Of a stretch of DNA of 42,500 bases, positions 20,701 to 31,679 are shown one piece after another (the first letter of the stretch is position 1; the number at the start of each line of letters is the position of its first letter). The notes under the pieces were generated by a model. That model saw nothing but the letters and a program-made list of their open reading frames with translations. It searched no databases and was not told where the DNA came from. Origin of the DNA: Pigoraptor vietnamica (Eukaryota; Opisthokonta; Filasterea); assembly GCA_943704525.1 (NCBI GenBank), contig CALSCQ010000579.1:1-42500 (forward strand), read 5' to 3'. A program made the position numbers and the translations under genes.

Positions 20701-22161
20701 TCGCTCCGTGTCGCGCAATGCAGCGAATCCCACCGACTTCCCCCTCAGCGTCGACTCGAGCGCCTCAACGAGCTCTGCCGCAATGCCGACGAGGTTGTGG
20801 TACTCGGCCTGCATGCGGTTGTGCCGCTCAATCAGCAGGATTTCGCGCTGCTCGCCATCCGCCACCTGCTGCTGCAGAAGGCGCGCGAGCTCCGCCGACG
20901 CCGCAGCGGGTCCGGCGGGAAGCGCTGTCGCCGACGCAGCGACCGACACAGAGCCACCTGCGCGCCGACAGGTTAAGGACGTGCAGATGAGATGCCTGGC
21001 ACATCACGGCGCACAGCAACAGCAGCAACAGCACGCGCAGCACCCACGGAGCTCGTCGGTGGCCTTGGAGCGCGAGGCGTGGTGCATGAGAAGCAGCCGC
21101 GGCTGACTCGTCGTCTTGAGCGACGCGGCAAGAAACCCCTCGAGGCGCGCCTTGAGTTCGGGCACCCACGAATCCTGCGCGCATGCACGACACAGTCAGC
21201 GCGAGGCGGGCAGGCAGAAAAGTCGCGCATTAGCAGCGTGTGCCCACCGAGAAGAGACCCTTGAACGACGGGTGTGCCCGCGGGTCGGGGATGAACGGGA
21301 GCGCGTAGAAGGCGAGGAACTCGGTCGTCTTGCAGAGGTCGGCCCCGCGACTCTCCAAATACTCCTTGAAGCGCTTCATCGACTGCTCTGCCGTCACACG
21401 CTGCGTTGCGAGGGAGCGGGTCGGTGGATCGAAACGGCGCATGCATCTCCACAGCGTCCGCACCAGCACATCCCCATCCCCCGCGGTGACATGTGACATT
21501 CGCGAACCTTCTTCGACTGAAAGCGCGAGTGCAGCAGCGGATACACCGCAAAGTAAATGTTGGCGCTGAACTCGAGCTTCTGGCACGTGAGGTCCTTCTT
21601 ACGGAGCGCGGCGGGCAGGTTCCGGTCCCACAGACCGAAGAAGCCATGGTGGTCGCCGTCGTCAAACGCCGCCATCAACTCGCCCTGGGCGCGACACAAT
21701 GTCAGCGCACGAACGAAAGCTGCCTTCTGCATAGCCACTATTTGATGCACTTGCGGCTCTATGCAAGCTCCCCCACGCTGTCACCACACGCACTGATGAA
21801 AGTGAGAGCATGCACGGCCGTGGGGTACGTTCACAGGCACACCTGCACGTGGGCCTTTTTGACGGCATCGCGGGCGTCGCCGAGGGAGCGCCCGGTCGCG
21901 TTGCTCAGCGCCTTGCCCTTGCTTTTGCACTCCGCCTCGAAGGCGCGCAGGGCGGCCGGATAGTGCGCAAACTGAAGGTACTGCGCACGACCATGTGCGT
22001 TGAGGCAGACGCCGCATTCCAAATCCCAGGGCTAGCGGTGACTGAACGCATGCGAACGAATCAACAGACCGCCGAGCCAACACAGCAACCGATGGAGTGC
22101 CGCTTACCTCTGCGACAATGGCGTTGAGGTCGGCCTCCGACGCCGCGAGCAGGTCCGCCAT
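17794..22161 (-). CDS. ARMC9: ARMC9 homolog (LisH, armadillo; ciliary base protein), 18 exons
   Basis: Exons (high to low): 22161-22108, 21980-21843, 21684-21508, 21385-21248, 21174-21048, 20957-20734, 20624-20527, 20282-20126, 20031-19727, 19653-19271, 19152-19100, 19028-18906, 18843-18802, 18735-18639, 18537-18454, 18366-18338, 18250-18138 and 18067-17794; 871 aa (human 818). N-terminal LisH-type region ([16 protein letters not shown], then [19 protein letters not shown]), conserved [16 protein letters not shown], coiled coil with [20 protein letters not shown], armadillo core ([48 protein letters not shown]), an acidic DDE-rich linker and [15 protein letters not shown], all matching ARMC9. 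The tail is basic and Pro/Ala-rich. In animals ARMC9 works with TOGARAM1 at the ciliary base (Joubert syndrome) and in Tetrahymena at basal bodies, so a flagellated stage is implied. The splice between exons 7 and 8 is the least certain. Confidence 0.9.
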
Positions 22162-22290
22162 TTCACGAGCCAAGGAGGCACAGGGCCTCGACAGACGCGC
22201 ACAACAATTTCACAAGCAAGACTGAAAGAGATGCAGCCCGTTGCCGGGGCGGCTTGAAAGCGCGCCGAAGCCAGCTGCACATTCCAAACT

Positions 22291-22308
22291 TCACGTGATA
22301 TCACGTGA
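22291..22308. promoter_or_regulatory. 18-bp perfect palindrome with two E-boxes
   Basis: TCACGTGATATCACGTGA is perfectly self-complementary and holds two CACGTG E-boxes in TCACGTGA context, ten bases apart (one helical turn). It lies 96 bases before the RAD51AP1-like ATG and 130 bases from the ARMC9 ATG in their shared 242-nt promoter. TCACGTGA is the core preferred by bHLH-Zip factors such as Cbf1, USF and MiT/TFE. Confidence 0.7.
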
Positions 22309-22403
22309 GGTGCTGGTCCGGCGCGCCAAATTTTTGAACTCTTGTCTTGAGGAACGAGTTGCGCCAAAACCCAACGACGCACTCTATTGAGCTGGCAGCA
22401 ACA

Positions 22404-23899
22404 ATGGGCGACTCGGAGCGACGTTCCGCGCGGTGCGTGGCCGAGTAACTGTAGTGTCTGTGTGTGTGCGCGCGTGTGCGGCGTGGCGTGTGGTGGAGTG
22501 GTGTGAGCAGTGCATCAGTGGCTGAGTCGCGGCATTCCCGCCGCAGGGCGCGAAAACCCATCAAATATGTTGACCTCGACGGAGACGACGGAGGCGCGTC
22601 TAACAGTGAAGGTGAGTTTGTTTTTGAATTGGTGTTTCTGTGCGTCGTAATTGACACGTCGGTCGCGTGCAGACGACTTTGTCGATACACGCAAGTCACG
22701 CGACCCTTCTTCTGGAAGGTGCGCTTCGAGACTGTGGTGCTGGCGTGCGCTTATTCGTGGCGGTAGTGCCCTCATTCCTCTGCGTTACCCGCGTGTTGAG
22801 TTTCGTCATGCGCACCGCAGCCCCGCAGACTCAAAGCGCAAGAACGCGCGCGACCGGCGCTTTGAGCGCGACCTCCAAGCGGTACTAGAAATGTCCAAAA
22901 GCGAGGCGGCTCCCGGAGCGCACGTGACAGACGTTGCCGCGGACAGCGCGCCCATGGAAGTCGACAGCGTCGTCGCTGCTGTTGGCGACGCTGATCCTGT
23001 CGATGAGCCCGTCGCGGTCGAGGCGCCGGCGGCGTCCCCGCGGCGGGCGGCGGGCGGAGCTAAGAAGGGAGCGTCGCCAAAGGGGCGTGGCCGCGGCAAG
23101 GCAGCGCCGCGAAAGCGCAAAATGTCGGAGAGCGAAGAGTCTGCCGGCGACAGCGGAAGCGACTTTGGTGGGCTCTAGCAGCGACTGATGCATTGCACAC
23201 ATGTGCAAGGTTACCACACGCGCATGTCACTGGCCCGTCCGTGCAATCAACGCTCTCACAACTGCTCATGGTTGCTGATGTGTACTCGCACACACTGGTC
23301 ACCGCAGACGGCGGCGCAGCGTCGCCACCGAGTGACGAGGAGAGCGACGATGCCTTTGGCGAGAGCGACCCCAGCGACTCGCCCAAAAAGAAAAAGGGGC
23401 GCGGTGCTTCTAAGGGTTCGTCGGCCGCAAAGGGGGCCAAGTCCCCCGCGCCCGCGCCAAAGCGCGCGAAAAAGGGTGCGGCCGGGACGGATGCCCCCGC
23501 TCCTAAGTCCGTCGGGCGCGGTCGTGGTAAGGCCGCCGCAGCCGCCGCCACAACCGGCGCTGCAGCCGCAGCAGGAACACCCTCTGCCGCCCCGCGCGCA
23601 ATAGCGGCCGCGGGGCCCGCGCGGTCGATGGGCATGGCGCGGCCAACGGCAGTGGCGCCCTCGCCGAAACCGATGCCAGCAGGTGAGCAGGGGCGCCACG
23701 GCCAGCGCACACAACTCGACGTCAATCGCCACTCCCGCAACGCACACCCGCGCCCTACTGATTTTTCCGCACCGCAGGCGCGTCGACCGGGCTCGGCGGC
23801 GTGCGAATATCGGGCGGCGGCGCACCCATCCGCGTCGGCCTCTCGCGCAACATGCGCGTCAAGCCCTTGCACGGCTACCTCAAGACAGGCGCGTCATGA
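22404..23899 (+). CDS. RAD51AP1: RAD51AP1-like DNA-repair protein, 6 exons
   Basis: Exons 22404-22432, 22547-22611, 22673-22718, 22821-23167, 23308-23682 and 23778-23899 give 327 aa (human 352). The match is at both ends and in the middle, as in animal RAD51AP1. N-terminus: RRARKPIKYVDLDGDDGG followed by DDFVDTRKSR. Centre: RRFERDLQAVLEMSKSE (human YQRDLEVALALSVKE). C-terminus: RVGLSRNMRVKPLHGYL (human RLGLSRLARVKPLHPN), the RAD51-binding motif. Between them lie low-complexity acidic Ser clusters and long Ala/Lys/Pro-rich basic stretches that suit DNA binding and nuclear location. RAD51AP1 binds RAD51 and branched DNA and stimulates D-loop formation. The gene ends 61 bases from the convergent CAMKMT stop. 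Confidence 0.8.
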
Positions 23900-23960
23900 A
23901 CCCCGCCCTCTCGTCTTGCGCTTGTGAATTTTGCGCGCGTTGCGTCGCCATAAATTGAAT

Positions 23961-25002
23961 TCAAGCCGTCCGAGTCAGTTCCAGCGCCACCGGCTCGTGG
24001 AGATCGGCCACAAAGCCGTTGGCGGGTGCGCCACTGCGCGCGGCGTCGACCGAGGTGGCCACTGACGCGTCCCACTCCTCTGTAACAGTGCTCACGGCAG
24101 CCGGTCCGAAGCAAGGGTGTGCGGCTGCCGCTGCGACAAACAGCCCAAATGTCTTTCCGCGGCGCGGCGCAATTGAGAGGAAGCAGCCGCCTGGGCGCAG
24201 AAGTCGAGCCGCTGTGGCAAGCAGGGCGCTGTGGGCCTCCGTGAAAAACAGGCTGCGATCAGAGGGATCGGCCGAAGGGTGAGGCGAATGCGACGCAGTC
24301 GTCTGTGCGATCACCAATAGAATTGTGTGCGTGTGTGGATATCGGGCGATAGGGACAGGTGTGCAAAAGAATCGCCAAAGCAGAGCACACACCAATCGGC
24401 CGCCACGACGACGTCAAACGCGCCCGCCCACTCGCGCGGTTCGTCTGCGCCGTCCTCCGACCAGACCAGCCGACCTGCCTCGGCGGCGGGGACGGCAGCG
24501 GCATTCGCGCGCACGTTGTCTGCAATGCGTGCACCGCATGCAGGTCAAGGACTTTGCGCGTCCGCAGAAGGCAGGAGGGGGAGATTACAGCACGAGCAGA
24601 CACGGGTGGGCGGATATCGGCCACAGACTGCGGGTTGCCGTCGGTGATGAGCACGCGGGAGGGGCCGCACAGCGCGGCAATCGCCATGCCGCCGACGCTC
24701 GCCATGCCGCCGCCAAGCTCACATACGGACTTGCCGCTGCATGAGGACAGAAGGAGTCACGGGCGGGTGGCAAAGGTTTTCGTATCTGTCTCCAGCACCG
24801 CCCATCAACCCCAGCGGCCACTAATACAGACTCAGTGCTCACCGGAATAGCTCTGGGTGGCGCACTGCGTACGCGGCGAGGACTTCTTCGGCCGGCCATA
24901 CGCCTGCACGCGCGCGGCAAGATCAGCGAAGTCAGCATTGGATATGCGTGATCATCACAGACACACACCGACGCACGCACACACACACACACACACACAC
25001 AT

Positions 25003-25034
<32 letters not shown>

Positions 25035-25433
25035 GCGCGCGCGCGTGCGCACCGCACACATTGCAATGCACAGCGTGCACTCACAAACATTTCCGGTATT
25101 GTTGAAGCCGATCATGTCCTCCACAGTGGTAGGCTGTCGGTATCTGCATGGACAAGAGTCACTCCACGCACTGTAGGAAACTGTCCACTCCCCTCCACAT
25201 ACTGATATACACACGCACGCACGACGGACGCACCTGAGCACGAGCGAGAGACCACTGCCCACGTCGAACGCGGCCGTGTCCTCGCCACGCGGCTGCTGCG
25301 GGACGAGACCGAACGTGGCGAAGGAGCGCACGGACGCGCGTGCTGTGTCACCGTCTGACGCAGCATTTGCGCTGTGGCGCACAGCCGCAGCGAGGATGCG
25401 CCAACGGAGGCGTGAAGGGCAAGTGTCGGTCAT
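23961..25433 (-). CDS. CAMKMT: Calmodulin-lysine N-methyltransferase, 6 exons
   Basis: Exons (high to low) 25433-25234, 25143-25085, 24903-24843, 24736-24594, 24519-24393 and 24252-23961 give 293 aa (human 323). Landmarks: FATFGLVPQQ, TVEDMIGFNNTGNVCVWPAEEVL (human SVEDLMGFNNTGNVCIWPSEEVL, quoted in part), SAM-binding motif CELGGGMASVGG, LITDGN, VVVAADCLFF and SIAPRRGKTFGLF. This is the seven-beta-strand methyltransferase that trimethylates Lys115 of calmodulin. The only weak join is 24594/24519, where the donor was chosen to keep phase 1. A CA/TG microsatellite fills much of the intron 25084-24904. Confidence 0.88.
24976..25034. repeat. (CA)n microsatellite in a CAMKMT intron
   Basis: Interrupted CA repeat with short CG-rich interruptions (ACGCGCGCACAC), about 59 bases, inside the intron 25084-24904. 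It is expected to be length-polymorphic. Confidence 0.9.
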
Positions 25434-25625
25434 GGAAACGTGCTGGCCATGAGAGGCGGCGCGTTGAGCGGTGTTTTTTGGGCCTTTGTGGAGTGGCCAC
25501 ATGAGATCCCTGTCTGGACAACGAGGTCTAGACAAGAGCCACAACACGTCTACCAAAAAATCTCACCGTGAAACCACTCCTTCTCGCACGCTGTCCTTTT
25601 GTGCCCTCTGAGGCCTTTGTACGAC

Positions 25626-26989
25626 ATGGCGCAGCGCGGGATGAGGTGGCTGCCCAGTGCCACCTTCGCCTTCATTCTCGTTTCTGTTGTTTACACCTCG
25701 CCCTCTCTTGCCGCGCACGCTGGTGCTGTTGGCGTTGTGGAGGGCTACTACTGGGACGCAGGGGACGCCGTCAACGGCCAGTCCGGCGTACTTTCCCCCG
25801 CACAGCGCTGCCAGGCCATCCGTGCCGCATCTGCCGCGGGGCTCGACTTCTATCTCTTTGCGCCGCACACTGGGAGCGACACGTCACTCTCGCTCTTGCC
25901 ACCTGCGTCGGCGGAGGCGTGGAAGGGTGCCGCTGCCATCGCGCACGCGCACACGGTGACCCTCGTCTTCGGTGTGCGGCCGGGCTTTGTGGACGCTTCG
26001 ACGCCTTCAGCGGTGAGCGCCAAGCTGTCCCAGCTCGCCGCCCTCGGGGTGCGCTCGTACGCGCTGCTCTTCGACGACACGCCCGGCGCAAACACCACGG
26101 GACAGCGCGACGCCCAGGCCCTCCTGTTGCAGTCCCTGGGCGCACCGGGCGCCAGCAGCGGCCTTGTGCTGTGGGGCCTCGTTCCCGCCTCGTATTACGG
26201 CGACCCGGCGGTGCAGCGCAACTGGCTGGGGTCTCTCGTCGCCGCACTGCCCGCAAGCGCGGCCGTCGTACTCACGGGGACTGCCGTGACGCCGAGCACC
26301 GTGGCACTCGCTGATTTTCCCGCGTTCGCAGCGCCGCGGCGGATTGTGTTTTGGGACAATTGGGCGGCGACGGACAGCGGCGCGCGCATCGCATGGAGCC
26401 TCGGCCGGGGCACGCCGCTCCCGACGGAGCTCTACACCAGCGGTTCGTACGGATACGTTGCCAATATCCCCTTTCCCCTCGAGCGCGCCGTGCACCACAT
26501 TGCGCGCGCGGGACAACTGGCGGCCGCTGGGCGTGCTGGAGTCGCCGCGGCCTCGCGCACGGACAGCGGCGCCGTCGACGCAGCAGCGACGCAGTGGAGC
26601 GAGTTCCTGGCGATGTCCGGGTTTGCGTGGAACATGACAGCCGCGGGCATGGCCGCGCTGAAGAGCACACTCGCCTCGCTTATCGTGCGCGACGACGCCT
26701 TCTCCTCGATGGACGCGCTCGCGGACGCCTGGCCCGCCGTGCGCGGCGTGTTTGTGTGCAACTGCACCGCGGGCTGTCCAAACACGCGGTTTTGCGGGAC
26801 GGGCGCTGCGAGCCCATATGATGAGACATGCGCGTGCACCGCCAATGCACTCAACCCATTCGGCGCTCCTGTGTGCGTGACCGAGTCGCTGCCCTACGTC
26901 CCCTACAACGCAGCCGCGCGCCCTCCACTGGAACGGGCGTGGGTGCTTGCGCTGGGTGGCCTCGCTGCCGCCGTGGCGTTCGCTGGGTA
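25626..26989 (+). CDS. Secreted, probably GPI-anchored GH84-like glycosidase, intronless
   Basis: Single exon of 454 aa from the ATG at 25626. Signal peptide at about residues 1-35 (SATFAFILVSVVYTSPSLA), then a GH84 (O-GlcNAcase/hyaluronoglucosaminidase-type) TIM barrel: VGVVEGYYWD, LDFYLFAPH, FGVRPGFVD, RSYALLFDDTPG with the catalytic Asp pair at D150-D151, VLTGTAVTP, and VFWDNWAATDS with the conserved WDN at 243-245. After the barrel comes a Cys-rich EGF-like segment of about 40 residues (VCNCTAGCPNTRFC, CACTANALNPFG) and a C-terminal hydrophobic tail (WVLALGGLAAAVAFAG) with no basic residue after it, the pattern of a GPI-anchor signal. Eukaryotic OGA is nucleocytoplasmic, so this is a different, cell-surface form. 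The substrate is unknown. Confidence 0.75.
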
Positions 26990-27320
26990 ACAGCGGGCTT
27001 GTTTGCAAACTTTGCGCGTCTCTCCGTGTCTATCTCTATTCTCCTTTAGTTTGGCAAATGGGTACCGTGCGCTGCATTGGAGCAACGCACGCCACGCCCC
27101 GCAATACAATTGGCCCTCTCAAAGTTTGCTTCTGCCTTGTGTCTCTGGAAGACATAGCGTCCACAAACGCAGGCCACTCGGCCGCCGACGGAATGCCAGA
27201 TCCAGTGATGACGTAACGCACGGCCCGCAATGGGTGGGTGTTTGGTTCGAAGGACGGTTCTTTCGAACGGCCCAACTCAGGGTCCCCATCAGACAACACG
27301 GCCCTTGCGCAAGGACTCAC
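26990..27320 (+). promoter_or_regulatory. Intergenic region before aminopeptidase P
   Basis: 331 bases between the GH84-like stop and the first in-frame ATG of aminopeptidase P. No gene or repeat is seen. The first 60 bases are pyrimidine-rich. Confidence 0.3.
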
Positions 27321-30197
27321 ATGCTGCGGGTTCAGCGGGCGATCTCTCTTCTTCCCGCTGCTGTGGCCTGCGCGCGGAGTGGCCGTGGGAGCGCTCTTGT
27401 GCACAGCTGCGTCGCCGGTCCAGCGCGATCCACTGCCCTTCTCTCCCAGATAGTGCCGCGCGCGCTGAGCACAATGACGGGCGGTAAAGTGGCGACGGGC
27501 GAACGCCTCGCACGCCTGCGCGAGCTCATGCGTGCGAAAGGCATTGCCGCATACATGGTGCCGGCCGAGGATGCCCACCAGGTGTGTGCTGCTCATATTG
27601 TGCTGGGCCTTTGCGCCCATGCTCACGTGCCGACAACGTGCGTGCGTGCAGAGCGAGTATCTTCCGGAGCAGGACAAGCGCCGCGCCTTCATTTCGGGCT
27701 TCAATGGGTCTGCCGGTGGGCCTTTGCTGCGTCGTGTATCCCGCTTTGTTTGCTGTTGCGTGCCGTGCTCTCTCTCACCGTATTGTTGTGCGGCGCAGGC
27801 GCGGCGGTCATCACGCTCACGCAGGCGGCGCTGTGGACGGACGGGCGCTATTTTCTGCAGGCGGAGCTCCAGTTGGACGACAACTGGCAGCTCATGCGCA
27901 TGGGCCTGCCCGACACCCCCTCGCAGCCAGAGTGGTTGCTGCGCGCACTCGCGCCGGGCGACGCGGTCGGCGTCGACCCCTTTCTGATCGCAGCTACAAA
28001 GTTCCGTCAAATCGCAAAGCAGCTGCGCCGCGAGGGCCGCATATCGCTCGTGGCCGTCGACGGCAATCTCGTGGACGCCGTGTGGGGCGCTGCCCGCCCT
28101 TCGCCGCCGTCCGGCGCGATATTCCCGCTCTCCCTCGAGCACACAGGCAAGACGCACGCGCAGAAACTCGCGGACGTGCGGTTGGCGATGGCCGGCAATG
28201 CAAAGACGCCGCGCTGCGACGCGACGGTCGTGAGCGCGCTGGACGACGTGGCGTGGTTGTTCAACTTGCGCGGATCGGACGTCGAATACAACCCGATCTT
28301 CCTCGCCTACGCCATCGTCACGCACGACAGCGCCGCGCTCTACGTGGACGAGCGCAAACTGGATGCTGCGGCACGCGCACACCTGGCCGGCGGGGACGCG
28401 GGGCCGCTGCACATCCGCCCCTACGAGGCCGTTGCGCACGACCTCGCCGCGGTTGTCGCCGCCGGGCAGGGCAAGCTGTGGCTGGGCCCCAAGTGCAGCC
28501 AGGGGCTTGCGCAAATCGTCCCGAAGGTATGCCCACGAGTATCCTCCGATTCCCTCTGTGTTGTGCTGTTGGCTGCGAATCTGACGCGCGGTGCTGCAGG
28601 AGCGCATCCACGACGCGCCGCTGCCGACAGTTCTCGGCAAGGCCATCAAGACGGGCGCGGAACTGAACGGCATGCGCAACTGCCACATTCGCGACGCGGC
28701 CGCTCTGGTGGGTCACGTGCTGCGTCTTTGTACGGGAAAGTTTGAATCGGCCGTGAATCTTACTTTTGCATTCGCTTCTTGCGCCGCTGCAGTGTGCGTT
28801 TTTTGCGTGGATGGAGGGCGAAATGGCCCGAGGCGTCCCCCACACGGAAATCACAGTCGCCGACAAGCTGGAACAGTTTCGCAGGTTCGTTTGTGCGGAT
28901 AGCGTGCGGGACTGCGACACTCGTTTCGTCACTCTCGTGGCCTCCGCATTGCACACAATCACGTGTCCACGCGCGCACGCATAACGAAGCGCTCCCCCAT
29001 TCGCAGGCACCAGCGGGACTTTGTGTCGCTCAGCTTCCCGACCATCTCGTCGTCAGGCCCCAACGGCGCCATCATTCACTACCGCCCCGAGCCGGGCACG
29101 TGCTCCGCCATCGACCGCAACGCCCTCTACCTCTGCGATTCTGGCGCGCAGTACATGTGCGTGTCTCTGTGCGTTTGGCGTGCTTTGTCGACGCAGACCT
29201 GACGTTCTGCGCGCTCGCAGTGACGGCACGACGGACGTGACGAGGACGGTGCACTTTGGCACGCCGACAGCGCATGAGCGCGAGTGTTTCACGCGTGTGC
29301 TCAAGGGCCACATCCGCTTTGCCATGGCCGTGTTTCCGACGGGTACTCCTGGTGGGGAGTTCGCTGTGTGACGAGTGCCGTCTCCCAGGCGTGCCGACCG
29401 TGTCGTCCGTCCGTCTGTTTTCTCACGCCCTTCGCATTGCAGGCGAGTCGATCGATGCGTTTGCGCGCCAGGCCCTGTGGCAGGTCGGCCTCGACTATCG
29501 CCACGGCACCGGCCACGGCGTGGGGTCGTTCCTCTGCGTGCACGAAGGTGCGTCCGCGACTTCCCTTTTGTCTCGGCCGCTGTCTGTTACGAGTGGCATC
29601 AGCCTTGGTTTGCAGCCGTCTGATTCCCCTCGCCAATTCTGTCCGCAGGGCCCCAGCGCGTCAGCCACGTGATATGCGGCGAGCCGGCTGGGCTTCAGGG
29701 GGGCATGGTGGTGACGGACGGTGCGTGCTCCGTTGTGCAAAGCAGTGCGCCTGTCACGCCGTGCGGCCGCTAATCCACGCTCCCGCCCGCACGCACTCAC
29801 GGCGCAGAGCCCGGCTACTACGAGGACGGCGCCTTCGGCATACGCATTGAGAACGTCATGATTGTTCGTCCGGCGGCGACGCGCTTCCGCTTTGGCAACA
29901 GGGACTACCTCGAGCTCGAGCCAGTGACGCTCGTGAGTGGCCGTATCCGCCGCCCTCCGCCGCAGCGCCTTCCCCTCACACACCCTTCGCCCCTTCGCAC
30001 AGGTGCCAATGCAGCACGCGCTGATCGACACGGCGCTGCTGGCGCCCGACGAGGCCGCGTGGCTCAACCACTACCACGACATGTGCCGTGCGCGCGTGCG
30101 CCCCGTGCTCGAGTCGCTCGGATGGCACGAGGCTGCAGAGTGGCTGGACCGCAACACGGCCCACGTGACCGCCGGCGCCTTCTGCCAGCACCGCTGA
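27321..30197 (+). CDS. XPNPEP1: Xaa-Pro aminopeptidase P (M24B), 11 exons
   Basis: Exons 27321-27581, 27652-27715, 27799-28526, 28600-28707, 28793-28884, 29007-29156, 29221-29351, 29443-29547, 29649-29720, 29808-29932 and 30003-30197. From the ATG at 27474 the protein is 625 aa, almost exactly the cytosolic XPNPEP1 length (623); an in-frame ATG at 27321 adds 51 residues. It has the three-domain layout: two pseudo-catalytic creatinase folds ([50 protein letters not shown]) and a pita-bread catalytic domain. Dimetal ligands are visible: [18 protein letters not shown] (two Asp), the HGTGHGVG histidine, [16 protein letters not shown] (Glu) and the terminal Glu. It removes N-terminal residues preceding proline. 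The 51-residue extension is Arg/Ser/Ala-rich without acidic residues, like a mitochondrial presequence. Confidence 0.95.
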
Positions 30198-30429
30198 GCA
30201 CGGCGTCAGCAAATAGATCGAAGAGCTGCATTTTTAGCACGCCCTCTCACAAATGGCATAACAACGCAAGCAACGCACGCGCACACCGGCGCAGACGCAC
30301 GACAGCCGCCGCAGCAGGCCCGCGGGCCCCGAAAGGTCCCCTCGGCCCCACACTCCGCCCACATGCGCCACCCGATGCCAGTTGCACGGCGGGGTACGCA
30401 TAAGGGCTCCAAAGCACGCGGACGGCGCG

Positions 30430-31413
30430 TCACTTTGCGTTCTTCACCTCCTCCTTTCCCTTGTAGCGGCGCTTGCCGGAAGACCACGGAAGGTACTTGT
30501 ACTTGATCATGTGGCGAATCTGCCGCCGCATGGTGATGGCAAAGAGAAGGAAGAAGTACATGACGAGAATGGGCCAGAACACGGGCACGTTGAACAGCGA
30601 GAAGAACGTCAGCGCCGTCGCCACGAGCACGGCCTTTGTGGAGCTCAGCCTGTAGCGAGAAGGGAGAGCGTCAGCAAGCAGGCTTAAAACGCATTCACGC
30701 CGCATGCATGCCAAGCACCGCACGTAGTTCTGCATAGTGAGAATGTGTGTATATGTGCATGCCGCATGTATCAACGACGCGTACGTGTAGCGTATGGGCG
30801 TGTGAATGTCTGTGCCATGTGCGTGCAGAGGTGCGATGAAACGCGCGATGCGTGCTCTTCCACGGCACCGGCGCCATGCCCACCAGAACTTGAACTCGGG
30901 CAGTCGGCGGATGAATGGCCGGAATTCCTCGTCCGCCCTCGTGGGCAGCGCGGGGCCGTCCTCGTCCTCATCCCCCACGTCGTCCGTCGCAGGGTCGATC
31001 CGCGGCGACAAGAACGCAATAAACAGGTTGAGCAGGTAGATGCCCAGCGCGTATGTCACAATGTACCACCCCTGCGGCGCGGGGGGTCAGTTGGGCGCGA
31101 CAACCCGAGGTCAAAGTCAAGCCGCACCGCCTCACCTGAATGACATACACGCGGATGGCATACAGCAGCGCGAGCACGGCAGTAAAGGCCCATCGCGGAC
31201 CGACATGCGGCGTGGCATCGTCAAGAACTTTTTGGTAGCGCTGCAAACGCGTGAAAATGGGAGTGAGGCTGAAGTGAAGTGGCAATCGCATCCAACGCCT
31301 TCCTTCCACGCTCGGCGACAACGGCGCACCTGCTGCAGCGGCACAAGGAACTTGTCCAGCGGCGACGGGGACGAAGCCGCGGCGGGTGCGGCCGGCGAGG
31401 CGAGCGAGTCCAT
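30430..31413 (-). CDS. RER1: RER1, ER-retrieval receptor of the cis-Golgi, 4 exons
   Basis: Exons 31413-31330, 31240-31136, 31071-30884 and 30649-30430 give 198 aa (human 196). Four membrane segments are evident (AFTAVLALLYAIRVYVI, YALGIYLLNLFIAFLSP, VLVATALTFFSLFNVP, WPILVMYFFLLFAIT). Signature stretches: LNLFIAFLSP, DEEFRPFIRRLPEFKFW and RQIRHMIKYKYLPW, then a lysine-rich cytosolic tail (GKRRYKGKEE). RER1 retrieves ER membrane proteins and unassembled subunits from the Golgi by COPI. The N-terminal 20 residues are Ala/Ser/Pro-rich and replace the animal leader. The acidic loop DDVGDEDEDGPALPT is longer than in animals. Confidence 0.95.
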
Positions 31414-31679
31414 GGCGCCTGTTCTGACCAAAAAAATGATGCAGGCACGCCGAAGGAAAGTCGCAGATTTCGCGCGTGCGACAGCCGCGCGGATGGATGG
31501 CCCGCCGCACAGTCGAACCCACAACACGAAGACACCGCGACGAGTGCTTGCGTTGCTTTTGTGTGCGTTCGTTGCGTTCCTTCCGCCTTCCGTTAAATCT
31601 TTATTCCCTCATTCCGCTCTTCACCGCTCATCGATCGCCCGCACCGAGTCCCCCTGGTCCACCCGGCGCAGCTAGACTG

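Noticed and set aside
27036-28688. 550-codon open frame on the minus strand
   Set aside because: It is antisense to aminopeptidase P exons and introns, Arg/His-rich and low in recognisable motifs. The plus-strand gene explains the region fully.
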